This document shows, piece after piece, positions 1 through 5,683 of a stretch of DNA of 24,859 bases (position 1 is the first letter of the stretch; every line of letters begins with the position of its first letter). The notes beneath the pieces are model-generated. The model did no database searches and was not told the origin of the DNA. It saw only the letters and a list, made by a program, of their open reading frames with translations. This stretch comes from a virus. The position numbers were made by a program, and so were the translations under genes. The DNA is taken from positions 1-24,859 of IMG/VR virus record IMGVR_UViG_3300028809_000065. One strand, given 5' to 3'.

Positions 1-125
1 TCACGGGACTGCAGAAGAACGGTCACCTTCGCAAGCTGGACGAGTTGCGCATGGGGGCCTACGGAAAGCCTGAACACCTGTGGGAACGATCCGCCGACCC
101 CCGCCCCTGCAAAGGAGAGGTATGA
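1..125 (+). CDS. C-terminal end of a gene starting before the window; unknown
   Basis: An open frame enters from the left edge (codons begin at base 3) and ends at TGA 123-125. The visible tail of about 40 residues includes TGLQKNGHLRKLDELRMG. That looks like the last helix of a helix-turn-helix or winged-helix domain, but the piece is too short to name. It is followed by an ATGA-type overlap with the next gene, whose ribosome binding site (AAAGGAGAGG) lies inside it. This supports a real translated frame in the same operon. Function unknown. Confidence 0.5.
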   Translation, partial: TGLQKNGHLRKLDELRMGAYGKPEHLWERSADPRPCKGEV

Positions 126-313
126 ACGCCACCATCGACAACACCTGGCGACCGCATTGGTTCAGCATTGAACTTAGGCCGATGCCGAGAACTACCACGC
201 GAACACAATGGAAGGAGTGCAACCGGTGGCGACGCATAACTCAGCGCCTACTGCGCGAGTCCATACCTACTCCGCCCGAGCTTCACTGGGGGCGCATGGA
301 GCCGACCCCATGA
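122..313 (+). CDS. Hypothetical small phage protein (63 aa)
   Basis: The start at ATG 122 is chosen because a strong Shine-Dalgarno (AAAGGAGAGG, 111-120) lies just upstream and the ATG overlaps the previous stop. An in-frame ATG at base 80 lacks such a site. The product is basic and rich in Trp, Arg and Pro, with no recognisable domain, signal peptide or membrane segment. Its stop overlaps the next start (ATGA at 310-313), so translation is probably coupled. Function unknown. Confidence 0.6.
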   Translation: MNATIDNTWRPHWFSIELRPMPRTTTRTQWKECNRWRRITQRLLRESIPTPPELHWGRMEPTP

Positions 314-525
314 CCCGCACACCTATCCTATGTAGTTTTGGCTTGCATCGCTGGAAGGAGGTATATCGGCTCCGTAGGAAGTCTCCTCCGCTCGATTATG
401 AGCCAACTAGACTAATGGCTATGATGGCTGGCATATGGGTCGCCCCAATCTTTTCGGCTGGTGCTGGTCTATGGGCTTGGCCCAAGGGGCGCAAGTGCAA
501 GCGCTGCGGAGCGCGGAAGCCATGA
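310..525 (+). CDS. DUF1660-like small zinc-binding phage protein (71 aa)
   Basis: The start at ATG 310 overlaps the upstream stop as ATGA. The N-terminal LCSFGLHRWK and C-terminal CKRCGARKP resemble the pattern of the short phage/prophage proteins grouped as DUF1660, where a Cys/His near the start and a CxxCG at the end probably bind zinc. The middle (about residues 37-57) is hydrophobic and glycine/alanine-rich, and could be a membrane segment or a compact core. Upstream in-frame ATG at 208 was rejected because it lies deep inside the previous gene. The family's role is unknown. The family assignment is by eye and moderately sure. Confidence 0.55.
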   Translation: MTRTPILCSFGLHRWKEVYRLRRKSPPLDYEPTRLMAMMAGIWVAPIFSAGAGLWAWPKGRKCKRCGARKP

Positions 526-785
526 AGACCCGCACACCGATGGAGATGTATCACGATCCGATGGACTTGGCGTCCTGCATCCTTTCCGTCGCCAACCGGA
601 ACGGGTCGCAGGAGGAGATTGATGGTTTCACCGAAGACTTGGAAATGGCAATGTTCGGGGAGGTCGCCGGCTGTCTAACTGCCCCTGTAGCGTCTGCCGT
701 GACTCTATGGAAGGCAGGAAGACAGGATTCGGCCATGCTCGACATGGATGCGATTTGCGGGCTGTTCACACCGCCTGAAGACTAA
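522..785 (+). CDS. Hypothetical acidic phage protein (87 aa)
   Basis: The start at ATG 522 overlaps the previous stop (ATGA). An in-frame ATG at 435 lies inside the upstream gene and is less likely. The product begins MKTRTPMEMYHDPMDLAS and is acidic and mostly helical, with no cysteine motif, signal or membrane segment. It is the last gene before about 490 bases without coding sequence, so it probably ends the transcription unit that enters from the left. Function unknown. Confidence 0.6.
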   Translation: MKTRTPMEMYHDPMDLASCILSVANRNGSQEEIDGFTEDLEMAMFGEVAGCLTAPVASAVTLWKAGRQDSAMLDMDAICGLFTPPED

Positions 786-856
786 CCCCTTGCATCCCCC
801 TGAGAGACCCCTGACCTGTTGCGCGATAGGGGGAGGCTATCGATAAGCGGTTAGGC

Positions 857-884
857 AAAGAAAAGGGGAAGCCGAGGCCTCCCC
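857..884 (-). terminator. Rho-independent terminator on the minus strand
   Basis: Read leftward, an 8-bp stem (GGGGAGGC with GCTTCCCC, one G-U pair) closes a CTCG tetraloop and is followed at once by TTTTCTTT (864-857). On the plus strand the hairpin has no T tract and the G-U pair becomes a mismatch, so the signal is directional. No minus-strand protein gene precedes it, which suggests it ends a non-coding transcript. Confidence 0.75.
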
Positions 885-984
885 AATTCCCTGTTGCAGC
901 CACCCGCTACTAGTGGCAAGATGGTTTCCGCAGCGAGTTACCAGCTCCTGCGAAGTGGCATCGGTTGAACTAGAACCGGATGCG
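857..984 (-). ncRNA. Candidate phage small RNA, about 130 nt, minus strand
   Basis: Downstream of the promoter-like sequence at 1021-991, the minus strand shows four consecutive hairpins. The first (983-958) pairs GCATCCGGTT with AACCGATGC around a 7-nt loop, with one bulged C. The second (952-929) is CGCAGGAG against CTC-G-CTGCG, 8 bp with one bulge. The third (917-899) is GCCAC/GTGGC around nine bases. The fourth is the intrinsic terminator with its T tract. Unpaired linkers lie between them, for example 928-918 and 898-885. There is no open frame of useful length in this stretch. The layout of promoter, hairpins and terminator, opposite to all neighbouring genes, is that of a trans-acting small RNA. 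I find no obvious long antisense target inside the window. It matches no RNA family I recognise. Existence is an inference from sequence alone. Confidence 0.5.
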
Positions 985-990
985 GGACTG

Positions 991-1021
991 AGTATACCGT
1001 CCCCACCCCTCTAAGTGTCTA
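991..1021 (-). promoter_or_regulatory. Sigma70-like promoter for the minus-strand small RNA
   Basis: On the minus strand TAGACA (1021-1016, 5/6 to the -35 consensus) and TATACT (996-991, 5/6 to the -10 consensus) are separated by 19 bases, two more than ideal. Transcription would begin near 984, right at the first hairpin of the candidate small RNA. The spacer is G-rich. Confidence 0.4.
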
Positions 1022-1278
1022 CCCCTCCCCTTCGCACGCCTGAATGCCCGTTGCAACGCAGCGTCCGGCGCTATATGGCCGTCCATGTGACCTACACGAC
1101 GCACTGTCGGGGCGAACCCGGGAGACAGATAGGAGCCGCAAGGTGCCCTGCAATGGGCGGTCCCGGGATGCCTTTGTCCGAGCCTGAAAACTCAGGGTGA
1201 AGGCCTCTTCCTACTTCCCAATTCAATGGGGGGTAGGGGGGGCTTACCTAAGAACCGGCCATCAAATCTAGGGTGAAG
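1022..1278. other. GC-rich non-coding stretch with strong folding potential
   Basis: No convincing gene: a 61-codon frame at 1015-1200 has no ribosome binding site and unnatural composition. Visible structure includes CCCGGGA (1117-1123) pairing with TCCCGGG (1161-1167), enclosing GCCC-TGCAAT-GGGC (1145-1158), and a CCTGA-AAAC-TCAGG hairpin (1183-1196). AGGGTGAAG occurs twice (1194-1202 and 1270-1278), the second copy just before the HNH start. This could be an untranslated leader of the HNH gene, a remnant of a decayed gene, or a structured RNA. I could not match it to a group I or group II intron core. Confidence 0.4.
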
Positions 1279-1852
1279 ATGAAAAAGAACAACAGAAAGC
1301 TAGTCCATGGGAATAGAAGCTACACATGGGTATCAGTGCTTACTTTGGTGTCGCATGAGCTTGGCTTCCCTGGCGGCAAGTACAAGGCTGGATACTTGGC
1401 TCATAAGGTCTGCGAACTGAAAGGCTGGCCTATGACAGGCGCCAGAGAGGTGCTAAAGCGGTACGCCACGGAGTTACTGGATTCCGGTAAGCGTTACGTG
1501 AAGTCTACGAAGTATGTCCCAAGGGCGGGACAATTAAAGAGAAGCGCAGATGTTCCACGACTTGGCGAGCCGCACCCTGATTACCAGCGTGATGACGGTT
1601 TCTACAAATCACTAGCGTGGCGTCAACTTCGCCTCTTGGCACTCGCAAACTGCCGTGTTTGCCAAGCGTGCGGCGCAAGACCTCCTGATGTTGTCCTGCA
1701 CGTCGATCACGTCCAGCCGCGCTACAAGGCTCCGCACCTAGCTCTCTCACTGGAAAACCTGCAAGTGCTCTGTGAGGATTGCAATGTCGGAAAAGGAGCG
1801 TGGAGTAATGCGGATTTCAGACACTTCAAATCTATCTGAAATGATGGCCGGT
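1254..1852. repeat. Inverted and direct repeats bracketing the HNH gene
   Basis: ACCGGCCATC at 1254-1263 is repeated in inverse orientation as GATGGCCGGT at 1843-1852, immediately outside the HNH reading frame. A 9-bp direct repeat TCAAATCTA occurs at 1262-1270 and 1826-1834; the second copy encodes the last residues of the nuclease. The right inverted copy belongs to the leader element at 1845; the left copy is a truncated, inverted version of it. The arrangement suggests the nuclease gene arrived as a unit, but chance cannot be excluded for repeats this short. Confidence 0.4.
1279..1839 (+). CDS. HNH endonuclease (186 aa)
   Basis: The C-terminal half carries a classical HNH nuclease fold. 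CQAC lies near residue 127 and HVDHVQPR near 141, where the His-Asp-His supplies the general base and metal ligand. LENLQVLCEDCN follows near 160, with the second CxxC and the final Asn, then a GKGAW tail. These DNA endonucleases use a single divalent metal with a structural zinc held by the two CxxC pairs. The N-terminal 95 residues are basic and of unknown fold, perhaps DNA-binding. ATG 1279 is preferred over GTG 1273 on ribosome-binding-site spacing (AGGG at 1270-1273). Base composition is visibly more A/T-rich and AAA/AAG-rich than the neighbours, suggesting recent transfer. Likely a free-standing homing endonuclease rather than a packaging HNH, since it is far from the terminase. Confidence 0.85.
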   Translation: MKKNNRKLVHGNRSYTWVSVLTLVSHELGFPGGKYKAGYLAHKVCELKGWPMTGAREVLKRYATELLDSGKRYVKSTKYVPRAGQLKRSADVPRLGEPHPDYQRDDGFYKSLAWRQLRLLALANCRVCQACGARPPDVVLHVDHVQPRYKAPHLALSLENLQVLCEDCNVGKGAWSNADFRHFKSI

Positions 1853-1890
1853 CCCACGCAGTCCTGCGTTCTTTAGGTAAACGGGAGAGG
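1845..1890 (+). promoter_or_regulatory. Repeated leader element, copy A
   Basis: TGGCCGGTCC starts at 1845, CTGCGT follows at the 20th base, and GTAAACGGGAGAGG at the 33rd ends in the ribosome binding site of the gene at 1896. The same three blocks with almost the same spacing occur in front of both minus-strand genes (copies B and C) and, degenerated, at 6722 and 3730. Promoter, operator or mRNA leader are all possible; a sigma70 -10 box is not obvious. Confidence 0.6.
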
Positions 1891-1895
1891 AAGTG

Positions 1896-2243
1896 ATGGT
1901 GTGCTGCATGTGGTGTGACAAGCCGTCCGAGTTCCTATGTGATGCGCCGATAGGATTTATTGCAGATGGCTGCACTCGCGACAAGCTTGGGAATGTCACA
2001 GGCCTGCTGGCTGGCTCACGCGCACTACGTGACGGGTACTGGACGTGCGATGCCCCCATGTGTGGCGACCACCGCAAGATGATCGGCCACATTTGCGGGG
2101 AAGACCACGACACGATTGACCGATGCCCGTATCACGTTGAACACGGTGAGCGAGAACTTAAATCAATCATCGGCTTTGAGCATGAAATGGATGGCTGGCG
2201 ACGAAAGGTCCACGCGGAAATCCGCCGCAGAAGACTGGCATAG
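1896..2243 (+). CDS. Hypothetical cysteine-rich protein (115 aa), possible zinc binder
   Basis: Starts at ATG 1896, five bases after CGGGAGAGG; a GTG three bases earlier would be too close to the ribosome binding site. The sequence opens with CCMWC and has further cysteines and histidines spread through the protein (FLCDAP, DGCTRD, WTCDAPMCGDH, HICGEDH, RCPYH). This is suggestive of two or three zinc-binding sites, as in treble-clef or B-box-like small domains. The C-terminal 30 residues are charged and helical. It is headed by leader element A, so it probably opens a transcription unit. Not recognised as a named family. Confidence 0.65.
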   Translation: MVCCMWCDKPSEFLCDAPIGFIADGCTRDKLGNVTGLLAGSRALRDGYWTCDAPMCGDHRKMIGHICGEDHDTIDRCPYHVEHGERELKSIIGFEHEMDGWRRKVHAEIRRRRLA

Positions 2244-2283
2244 CAGCGCAACCCCGCGCATCAGGTAGAGACAGGAGGGTGGG

Positions 2284-2517
2284 ATGAGTGAGTACAACTT
2301 CGAAGGTTTGACCCGAGCGCAAATGACGCTCCTGACCTATCAGGGCTGGTGGCAGTCGGATAAGGGGCACCGCCCGCGCCCTAACGTCAATACGGTAGAA
2401 GGACTGATGCGGCGCAACCTGCTGATTGAGCATGCGCGAGGGAATCCGCCGATCTACGAGTACGAAGTCCCCACTGACGTACACATGGCGTGGTGCGCGT
2501 ACTGCTCAGTCCGCTAA
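2284..2517 (+). CDS. Hypothetical phage protein (77 aa)
   Basis: ATG 2284 is preceded by a clear ribosome binding site (CAGGAGGGTGGG). Residues 8-55 look like a small winged-helix or HTH-type fold: helix LTRAQMTLLTYQG, then a helix ending in GLMRRNLLIEHA, then an aromatic beta segment. Such short phage proteins are often DNA-binding or simply unknown. It ends in CAYCSVR, with one CxxC. No membrane segment. Function unknown. Confidence 0.65.
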   Translation: MSEYNFEGLTRAQMTLLTYQGWWQSDKGHRPRPNVNTVEGLMRRNLLIEHARGNPPIYEYEVPTDVHMAWCAYCSVR

Positions 2518-2568
2518 CCCCGCCGCCCAACCCCCTACCAACTGACCCACAACACAAGGAGAGGAAAC

Positions 2569-3132
2569 ATGGGTAGAGAGATCCGCATGGTGCCGCCGAA
2601 CTGGGAGCACCCGAAAAAGTGGGAGCACAACCCGCGTAAGGGCTGGCGGGAAGTCCACATTCCTATGTATGACCGGCCATATCGTCCTGCACTGGAGGAA
2701 TGGTTCGATGGCTGGCAGAAGTGGGAGCGCGGCGAGTACCCGAGTTACACCAGCGACGACTGCAAGGGCGACCCGTACTGGGAATATACCGGCGGACCGC
2801 CTCAGCCCGAATATTATCGGCCTGATTGGAAGCCGGAGGAAATGACCTGGTATCAGGTCTACCAGACGGTTAGCGAGGGGACGCCAGTAACGCCACCCTT
2901 TGCCACAAAGGAAGAACTGATCGACTACCTTGTCGAGAATGGCGACTTCTGGGATCAGGAACGACGCAAGGATGGAGATTCGATCATGCGCTGCACCCCT
3001 TGGCCGCGTGAGGAGGCGGAAGCATTCGTCAATGGTCCGGGGTGGGCTCCTTCTATGGTCATCGCTAACGGGAAGTGCATGACAGGCACCGAAGCTCTGG
3101 CGCAACAACCAACGCCGCCGCTCGGCGGGTAG
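2569..3132 (+). CDS. Conserved phage protein of unknown function (187 aa), Trp-rich
   Basis: Good ribosome binding site AAGGAGAGG six bases upstream of ATG 2569. The opening GREIRMVPPNWEHPK is one I associate with a conserved phage protein recurring in phages and prophages of proteobacteria. The protein is extremely rich in Trp, Tyr and Pro, acidic, soluble and without cysteine motifs. The central stretch ATKEELIDYLVENGDFWDQ and the motif GWAPSMVI are the likely folded core. The family has no known role that I can name. It lies among other small early/middle genes. Confidence 0.75.
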   Translation: MGREIRMVPPNWEHPKKWEHNPRKGWREVHIPMYDRPYRPALEEWFDGWQKWERGEYPSYTSDDCKGDPYWEYTGGPPQPEYYRPDWKPEEMTWYQVYQTVSEGTPVTPPFATKEELIDYLVENGDFWDQERRKDGDSIMRCTPWPREEAEAFVNGPGWAPSMVIANGKCMTGTEALAQQPTPPLGG

Positions 3133-3143
3133 GGGAGAAGGAC

Positions 3144-3386
3144 ATGGCACATGTTTGCATTCACGGCGCATCTTCGGATGACCGCAGGTACGACGGGCAA
3201 TGGAATGCGCCTTTCTCGCAGTGTTCGTGCTGCGGGATTCGGTTCCCGTACATTGACAGCGGGTCATACGGTTCTAGCGGAATAACTTCTAGGACATGGC
3301 ATCCAAAGGACAAGTGTGGTCGATGCGGTGGTGAACACGTTGAGGACCGCTGGCACCGTTCAAACAACAGCAGGCTTACACCATGA
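3144..3386 (+). CDS. Small zinc-ribbon-like protein (80 aa)
   Basis: ATG 3144 with GGGGAGAAGGAC upstream is preferred to an in-frame ATG at 3075 inside the preceding gene. It has two cysteine knuckles: CSCCG near residue 30 and CGRCGGEH near 61. CIH near the start may also take part. This spacing fits one zinc ribbon of about 40 residues with a flexible Ser/Gly/Tyr loop between. Its stop overlaps the next start (ATGA). It may be a regulator or nucleic-acid binder; function not known. Confidence 0.6.
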   Translation: MAHVCIHGASSDDRRYDGQWNAPFSQCSCCGIRFPYIDSGSYGSSGITSRTWHPKDKCGRCGGEHVEDRWHRSNNSRLTP

Positions 3387-3550
3387 TCTGCGAAACCCCC
3401 GACTGCGGCCAAGTAGCCCTAAGCGTGCTGACGACGACGTGTGGCCGATTCTGCCTTTGTGGATCGTGCATCGAGCAAGTCTTTGGAGTAGTGACCCAAG
3501 CGCAGGACGAGATCGGCGAGGCGTTACGGGAGACCAGCCATGCTAGTTGA
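3383..3550 (+). CDS. Small cysteine-rich protein (55 aa)
   Basis: Starts at ATG 3383, overlapping the previous stop as ATGA, and ends 11 bases inside the next gene. Cysteines are arranged as C3, C8, then C20, C24, C26 and C29, a pattern consistent with a small zinc-binding domain. The tail is an acidic amphipathic helix. It is short, but both overlaps and the cysteine spacing support it. Function unknown. Confidence 0.5.
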   Translation: MICETPDCGQVALSVLTTTCGRFCLCGSCIEQVFGVVTQAQDEIGEALRETSHAS

Positions 3551-3764
3551 CTCCGAAGTCCTGATCCTGGTCCGTGAGGGTTTCAGCCTTGGAGAGATCG
3601 AGGCCCACACCGGACTGTGCCGCGAGAGATCAGATGCCATGTTCATGCGCGCGCTGGCCGAGATAGACCGCGAGGCTCGCAGGCAGCGCCACATCGAGAA
3701 TTGCCGCAGGTGGAATGCGCGGAAGAGGTTGGCCGGTTTAGCGAGTGATGCGCGTTCTAGCTGA
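3540..3764 (+). CDS. Small helix-turn-helix-like protein (74 aa)
   Basis: Starts at ATG 3540 inside the end of the preceding gene. Residues 12-45 (LVREGFSLGEIEAHTGLCR, followed by a second helix) resemble the helix-turn-helix of sigma-factor region 4 or phage transcription regulators. The C-terminal third is strongly basic (REARRQRHIENCRRWNARKR), suited to nucleic-acid binding. It could control middle or late transcription, but that is inference. Its last codons contain the TGGCCGG block of leader element E. Confidence 0.5.
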   Translation: MLVDSEVLILVREGFSLGEIEAHTGLCRERSDAMFMRALAEIDREARRQRHIENCRRWNARKRLAGLASDARSS

Positions 3765-3779
3765 TATGGAAGACAAGAG
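3730..3779 (+). promoter_or_regulatory. Repeated leader element, degenerate copy E
   Basis: TGGCCGGTTT at 3730 is followed at the 20th base by TGCGCGTTCT, matching blocks one and two of copies A-D. The third block is only partly kept (GGAAGACAAGAGG) and ends in the ribosome binding site of the gene at 3788. It overlaps the coding end of the upstream gene, as copy C does, so a chance match is possible. Confidence 0.35.
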
Positions 3780-3787
3780 GAAAGGTT

Positions 3788-3997
3788 ATGAGCTCAACAG
3801 ACGGATTTATAGCGGCATTGGCATTCGGCGCTCTGTGTTCAGTAGCCGGATTGCTGACTGCGGCAAACATGGATATGGAAGCCGCCTATATCGAGTGGGC
3901 GTCCACTGTTTGCGATAAGAATGATGGGCTTAAGTCGCTGGATCGCACGACTGCTACGTGCAAGAACGGCGCGGAGTTCACGCTGGGTAATCGATGA
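3788..3997 (+). CDS. Small membrane or secreted protein (69 aa)
   Basis: ATG 3788 with AGAGGAAAGG upstream. Residues 7-27 (IAALAFGALCSVAGLLTAAN) form one hydrophobic helix, either an N-terminal membrane anchor or a signal peptide. The remaining 40 residues, with two cysteines that could form a disulphide, would then lie in the periplasm. No lipobox of standard form. Possibly a superinfection-exclusion or envelope-directed protein, as many small phage membrane proteins are, but nothing in the sequence proves this. Confidence 0.6.
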   Translation: MSSTDGFIAALAFGALCSVAGLLTAANMDMEAAYIEWASTVCDKNDGLKSLDRTTATCKNGAEFTLGNR

Positions 3998-4167
3998 GAA
4001 AGAAGCCAGAACCCAAGCGCGATTCCCCCACCTACCAGCGCACCCCGCTAGTGGTATCCAAGGACGGCAAGACGTTCTCCGTGGACGCTGCGCAGGTTGT
4101 GGATCTTTTTGCCGACTACAAGCGATGGGGCCTGCTGGATAAGGATGGGAGGGTGAAGGGTGGCTGA
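3994..4167 (+). CDS. Hypothetical small basic protein (57 aa)
   Basis: ATG 3994 overlaps the preceding stop as ATGA and the frame runs to TGA 4165-4167, overlapping the next gene. The N-terminus is basic (MRKKPEPKRD). The middle LVVSKDGKTFSVDAAQVVDLF and the ending WGLLDKDGRVKGG read like a compact alpha/beta fold. The GTG start of the NinB-like gene lies inside its tail, implying coupled translation. Function unknown. Confidence 0.6.
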   Translation: MRKKPEPKRDSPTYQRTPLVVSKDGKTFSVDAAQVVDLFADYKRWGLLDKDGRVKGG

Positions 4168-4558
4168 GATTCGCCAGAAAGATTGGCAGCAGACCGGCAA
4201 CGGGAAGCTGTCGGCCAAGCAGATTCGGATGTTTAACGCTGTGTGTGGCGACCTAGAGCAAATCCACTGGCACGGCAACAAGTTGCACAAAGACGATTGG
4301 CGACACCTGTTCAGCGCTGTAGCGGCTGGGCAGAGGATGATGCCGGGATGGCACTACGGAGACGGGCGCGCACCAGGATTTATCATGCTAGGGAAATCTT
4401 CCCTGTCGCTTACGCGCTCGGAGGCATCAGACGCCATCACCATGGCAATTCAGTTGGGCGATGACCCGGAATCGCAGGGGATCAAAGCCTGTCCGGTTCG
4501 CTGGTCGAATACCGTATTGATGGGTATGGGCTTCCCTGAGGAGATAGGAAATGGTTAA
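4160..4558 (+). CDS. ninB: NinB-like recombination protein (132 aa)
   Basis: The pattern resembles the phage lambda NinB (Orf) family: LSAKQIRMFNAVCGDLEQIHWHGNKLHKDDW (described here by its start and end), then the invariant-looking GFIMLGKSSLSLTRSEASD at residues 73-91. Family members normally read GFVVLG..TSRMT..EMSDLIE. NinB proteins bind single-stranded DNA and SSB and help load phage recombinase, replacing RecFOR functions. The length is near the family's 140-150 residues. It starts at GTG 4160 with GGGAGGGTGAAG upstream, and the stop overlaps the next gene. The nearby Ref-like and PD-(D/E)XK nucleases fit a recombination module. Confidence 0.75.
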   Translation: MAEIRQKDWQQTGNGKLSAKQIRMFNAVCGDLEQIHWHGNKLHKDDWRHLFSAVAAGQRMMPGWHYGDGRAPGFIMLGKSSLSLTRSEASDAITMAIQLGDDPESQGIKACPVRWSNTVLMGMGFPEEIGNG

Positions 4559-4697
4559 GCGATATGACTGCATCACCGTCACCGAGTGGGATGATACGTT
4601 CGGGAAGATGGAAGAAGAGAAGGATGGTGAATACGTTCGTTATGAGGACTACAAGGCATTAGAAGATCGCTTGAAAGAGATCGAATCCCGTGCCTGA
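4551..4697 (+). CDS. Hypothetical small acidic protein (48 aa)
   Basis: ATG 4551 follows GAGGAGATAGGAA and overlaps the NinB-like stop. The frame ends at 4697, overlapping the methyltransferase start by eight bases. The product is acidic and ends in a helix (EDYKALEDRLKEIESRA) likely to form a short coiled coil. Such 'E-rich with terminal coiled coil' proteins are common in phage early regions and have no assigned role. Confidence 0.55.
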   Translation: MVKRYDCITVTEWDDTFGKMEEEKDGEYVRYEDYKALEDRLKEIESRA

Positions 4698-5298
4698 GGT
4701 CGTGAAGAGCATCTACTTCAGTCAGTCCGAAATACTGGACGCCATCGAGCGCCTGCATGTTCGGGATGGATGGGATGCTGACGTGACCTACGGCAATGGC
4801 GCGTTCTACAAGGGCCGCGCGGAACCGCGCCTTAAGTTCGACATTCAGCCTTTGTCCGATGGTGTCGTGCAGGCATCGTCCGTGACGGTCCCGGTGGAGT
4901 CTGCGTCGCTGTGTTCGGTGATGTTTGATCCCCCGTTCCTGACCTATGTCAGAGCGGGCCGCGACCACAAGGAAGGCAAGGTTCAGATGACGGCACGATT
5001 TGGCGGTTACTGGACATATCAGGAGCTAACGGACCACTACGGCGGCACAATCAAGGAGACTGCCAGGATCCTGGCCAAGTCCGGCGTGCTGGTCGTGAAG
5101 TGTCAAGACATAATCCACAACCACCGGATGCACTGCACGCACGCCATGGTGATCGGAATGGCGCAGGAGTCTGGGTTCAGGTTGAAGGATCTTTTCATCC
5201 TTGCCGCAAAGCATCGGATGCCAGGTCCACAGAAGGGGCAACAGAAGCATGCCCGCATCTATCACAGCTATTTTCTCGTTTTCGAGAGACTGAAATGA
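4690..5298 (+). CDS. DNA methyltransferase-like protein (202 aa)
   Basis: FDPPF at about residues 79-83 matches catalytic motif IV (D/N/S-P-P-Y/F/W) of amino-methyltransferases that modify adenine N6 or cytosine N4 using S-adenosylmethionine. A later strand SGVLVVKCQD (about 129-138) and the C-terminal YHSYFLVFER fit the alternating strands of that fold. A canonical FxGxG cofactor motif is not evident, so this may be a short or divergent member. N-terminal TYGNGAFYKG followed by LKFDI is typical of a phage subfamily in this class. GTG 4690 is inside the preceding gene. A likely role is protecting phage DNA from host restriction, which is inferred. Confidence 0.6.
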   Translation: MPEVVKSIYFSQSEILDAIERLHVRDGWDADVTYGNGAFYKGRAEPRLKFDIQPLSDGVVQASSVTVPVESASLCSVMFDPPFLTYVRAGRDHKEGKVQMTARFGGYWTYQELTDHYGGTIKETARILAKSGVLVVKCQDIIHNHRMHCTHAMVIGMAQESGFRLKDLFILAAKHRMPGPQKGQQKHARIYHSYFLVFERLK

Positions 5299-5465
5299 AA
5301 TCCGAAGGACAACAAGCCGACTGGATAGCAAGGCAACGAGAGGCCGAAGCATATCGCATCGCAGCAGACACGGCCCTGCACAATCCTTGGCACGACGAGC
5401 GCGAGCGCCAGGAGCGGGCGGACTATTATCGGAATCAGGCCGAGAGGCTGGAGGCGGCGCTATGA
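5295..5465 (+). CDS. Hypothetical small charged helical protein (56 aa)
   Basis: ATG 5295 overlaps the methyltransferase stop (ATGA). The whole product is one long, highly charged helix (ADWIARQREAEAYRIAAD, later ERERQERADYYRNQAERLEAAL) with heptad-like spacing, so a coiled-coil homodimer is likely. It overlaps the next gene at ATGA 5462-5465. Function unknown. Confidence 0.6.
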   Translation: MKSEGQQADWIARQREAEAYRIAADTALHNPWHDERERQERADYYRNQAERLEAAL

Positions 5466-5683
5466 GTTGGAAATTGATCCCTGTTCCTTTCGGTTTTGAG
5501 TGGAGGTTTTGGGTTGTATATGACCCGGGTCCAAAAACTGAGTTAACGATTGAGCAGAAGAGACAGAAAGCCAGGCAGGATGAAAGTATGGCGAACTGGA
5601 ATGGTGACCTTTCATCCTTTGGGAAAAGCCTAAGTCCATATTCTTGTTGCCGCCATTCCGGGTGTAAATCATGCCAACCATGA
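5462..5683 (+). CDS. Hypothetical protein (73 aa)
   Basis: ATG 5462 overlaps the previous stop. The N-terminus is aromatic (MSWKLIPVPFGFEWRFWVVY). A lysine/glutamine-rich helix follows, then a C-terminal cysteine cluster (SPYSCCRHSGCKSCQP) that could bind a metal. The base composition is somewhat more A/T-rich than the neighbours. The end overlaps the start of the Ref-like gene by 13 bases. Not recognised. Confidence 0.55.
   Translation: MSWKLIPVPFGFEWRFWVVYDPGPKTELTIEQKRQKARQDESMANWNGDLSSFGKSLSPYSCCRHSGCKSCQP

Noticed and set aside
1015-1200. 61-codon plus-strand frame in the non-coding stretch
   Set aside because: No ribosome binding site, random-looking composition, overlaps stems and the small-RNA promoter.
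786-1839. Group I or group II intron carrying the HNH gene
   Set aside because: I could not find the conserved P7/R-S pairing or a domain V hairpin, and the flanking genes look complete rather than split exons.
2506-3267. Minus-strand open frame of 253 codons
   Set aside because: Arg/Pro/His-rich shadow of the conserved Trp-rich gene at 2569-3132, with no start signal.
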